Origin: Pseudocitrobacter corydidari
GTDB taxonomy: Bacteria > Pseudomonadota > Gammaproteobacteria > Enterobacterales > Enterobacteriaceae
DNA: 64,000 nucleotides
Assembly (NCBI RefSeq): GCF_021172065.1
Contig: NZ_CP087880.1
Location: 575,111 to 639,110 of the forward strand
Direction of reading: 5' to 3'
Under the pieces are notes generated by a model that had not been told where the DNA came from, made no database searches, and saw only the letters and a list, made by a program, of their open reading frames with translations. How positions within the stretch are numbered: position 1 is the stretch's first letter; each line of letters opens with the position of its first letter. Both the position numbers and the translations under genes were made by a program. This document shows, piece by piece, positions 63,632 to 64,000 of the stretch.

Positions 63632-64000
63632 TCACACCTCGTAGTTCAGTTCATCCTCTTCCTGCGACGGTGGGATTATCTGAACCTTTTGCACGCGGTG
63701 GCTTTCGACCTGCAACGTTTTCAGCGTGAAGGGGCCAATCTGCACCTCTTCACCCGCTTTCGGTACGCGTTGCAAATGTTCCATTAGCAGCCCGGCAATG
63801 GTGTGATACTCACGTTTGTCATCCAGCGGCAGCGGAATGTACTGCACCAAATCTTCCAGCGGCATATGGCCGTTCGCCGTCCAGGTTCCATCCGGGTTGC
63901 GCTGGATATCGTGGCGGGCGTCAATCTCTTCCACTTCGTTTGGCAGATTACCGGCGATGGTTTCCATGACGTCACTGAGCGTCACAATGCCTTCCACCGA
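63632..64000 (-). CDS. yegH: YegH (TerC/CBS/CorC-type membrane protein), C-terminal part only
   Basis: The gene enters from the right edge; the last 122 codons are visible. They contain the end of the second CBS domain (EGIVTLSDVMETIAG) and a complete CorC_HlyC transporter-associated domain (WTANGHMPLEDLVQYIPLPL ... VESHRVQKVQIIP). This matches the C-terminus of E. coli YegH, a 527-residue protein with an N-terminal TerC-like membrane region. The role may be in metal ion transport; unproven. Next to asmA in E. coli, here separated from it by cbpAM and the insertion. Confidence 0.88.
   Translation of the reverse strand, partial: SVEGIVTLSDVMETIAGNLPNEVEEIDARHDIQRNPDGTWTANGHMPLEDLVQYIPLPLDDKREYHTIAGLLMEHLQRVPKAGEEVQIGPFTLKTLQVESHRVQKVQIIPPSQEEDELNYEV

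Overview
The window is chromosomal DNA of a gammaproteobacterium of the family Enterobacteriaceae, probably in the Enterobacter / Lelliottia / Leclercia / Kosakonia neighbourhood. The genus is an inference from protein similarity that I recognise by eye. The gene order follows the 47 min region of Escherichia coli in reverse: metG, mrp, rcnB, thiMD, yegWVUT, fbaB, yegS, cyaR, yegQ, baeRS, mdtDCBA, ibs/sib, yegD, alkA, yegE, udk, dcd, asmA, yegH. Blocks that E. coli carries here (rcnRA, the gat operon, yegP) are missing, and other cargo sits in their places.

Layout. 1-3083: two DUF1307 (YehR-like) proteins and metG. 3612-8415: a four-gene chaperone/usher fimbrial operon (pilin, chaperone, usher, adhesin) of the Yeh/Stc type, placed between metG and mrp. 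8525-9991: mrp and an rcnB with no rcnA nearby. 10122-12142: an alcohol dehydrogenase-like oxidoreductase with a divergent LysR regulator. 12139-18353: a GntR/UTRA regulator divergent from a PTS operon (EIIC, EIIB, EIICB), an Idh-type dehydrogenase and an unassigned protein. 18350-19302: a fluoride-defence operon (usp-crcB) behind a fluoride riboswitch with an intrinsic terminator. 19408-21118: thiMD behind a TPP riboswitch. 21226-21499: a hok/mok/sok type I toxin-antitoxin locus. 21600-25781: a purine permease, an adenine deaminase-like enzyme and a divergent LysR regulator.

25861-31118: yegW, yegVUT and fbaB. 31402-37773: an enolase-superfamily acid-sugar dehydratase candidate in an operon with a complete Opp/Dpp-type ABC importer, occupying the place of the gat genes. 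37808-39072: a duplicated REP unit, yegS and the CRP-controlled small RNA CyaR. 39156-51820: yegQ (trhP) and the baeR-baeS-mdtD-mdtC-mdtB-mdtA envelope-stress/efflux operon with a BaeR box. 51937-52402: two tandem ibs/sib toxin-antitoxin units. 52429-60846: yegD, alkA, a diguanylate cyclase lacking the EAL-like tail of E. coli DgcE, udk, dcd and asmA. 60946-62230: a complete IS481-family insertion sequence that split a palindromic repeat. 62259-64000: cbpMA and the C-terminal end of yegH.

Themes. Carbohydrate uptake is strongly represented (PTS, ABC, YegT). RNA-based control is dense: two riboswitches on opposite strands, CyaR, three type I toxin-antitoxin units, and a hairpin after the pilin gene. 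I see no tRNA or rRNA genes, no CRISPR array and no prophage.
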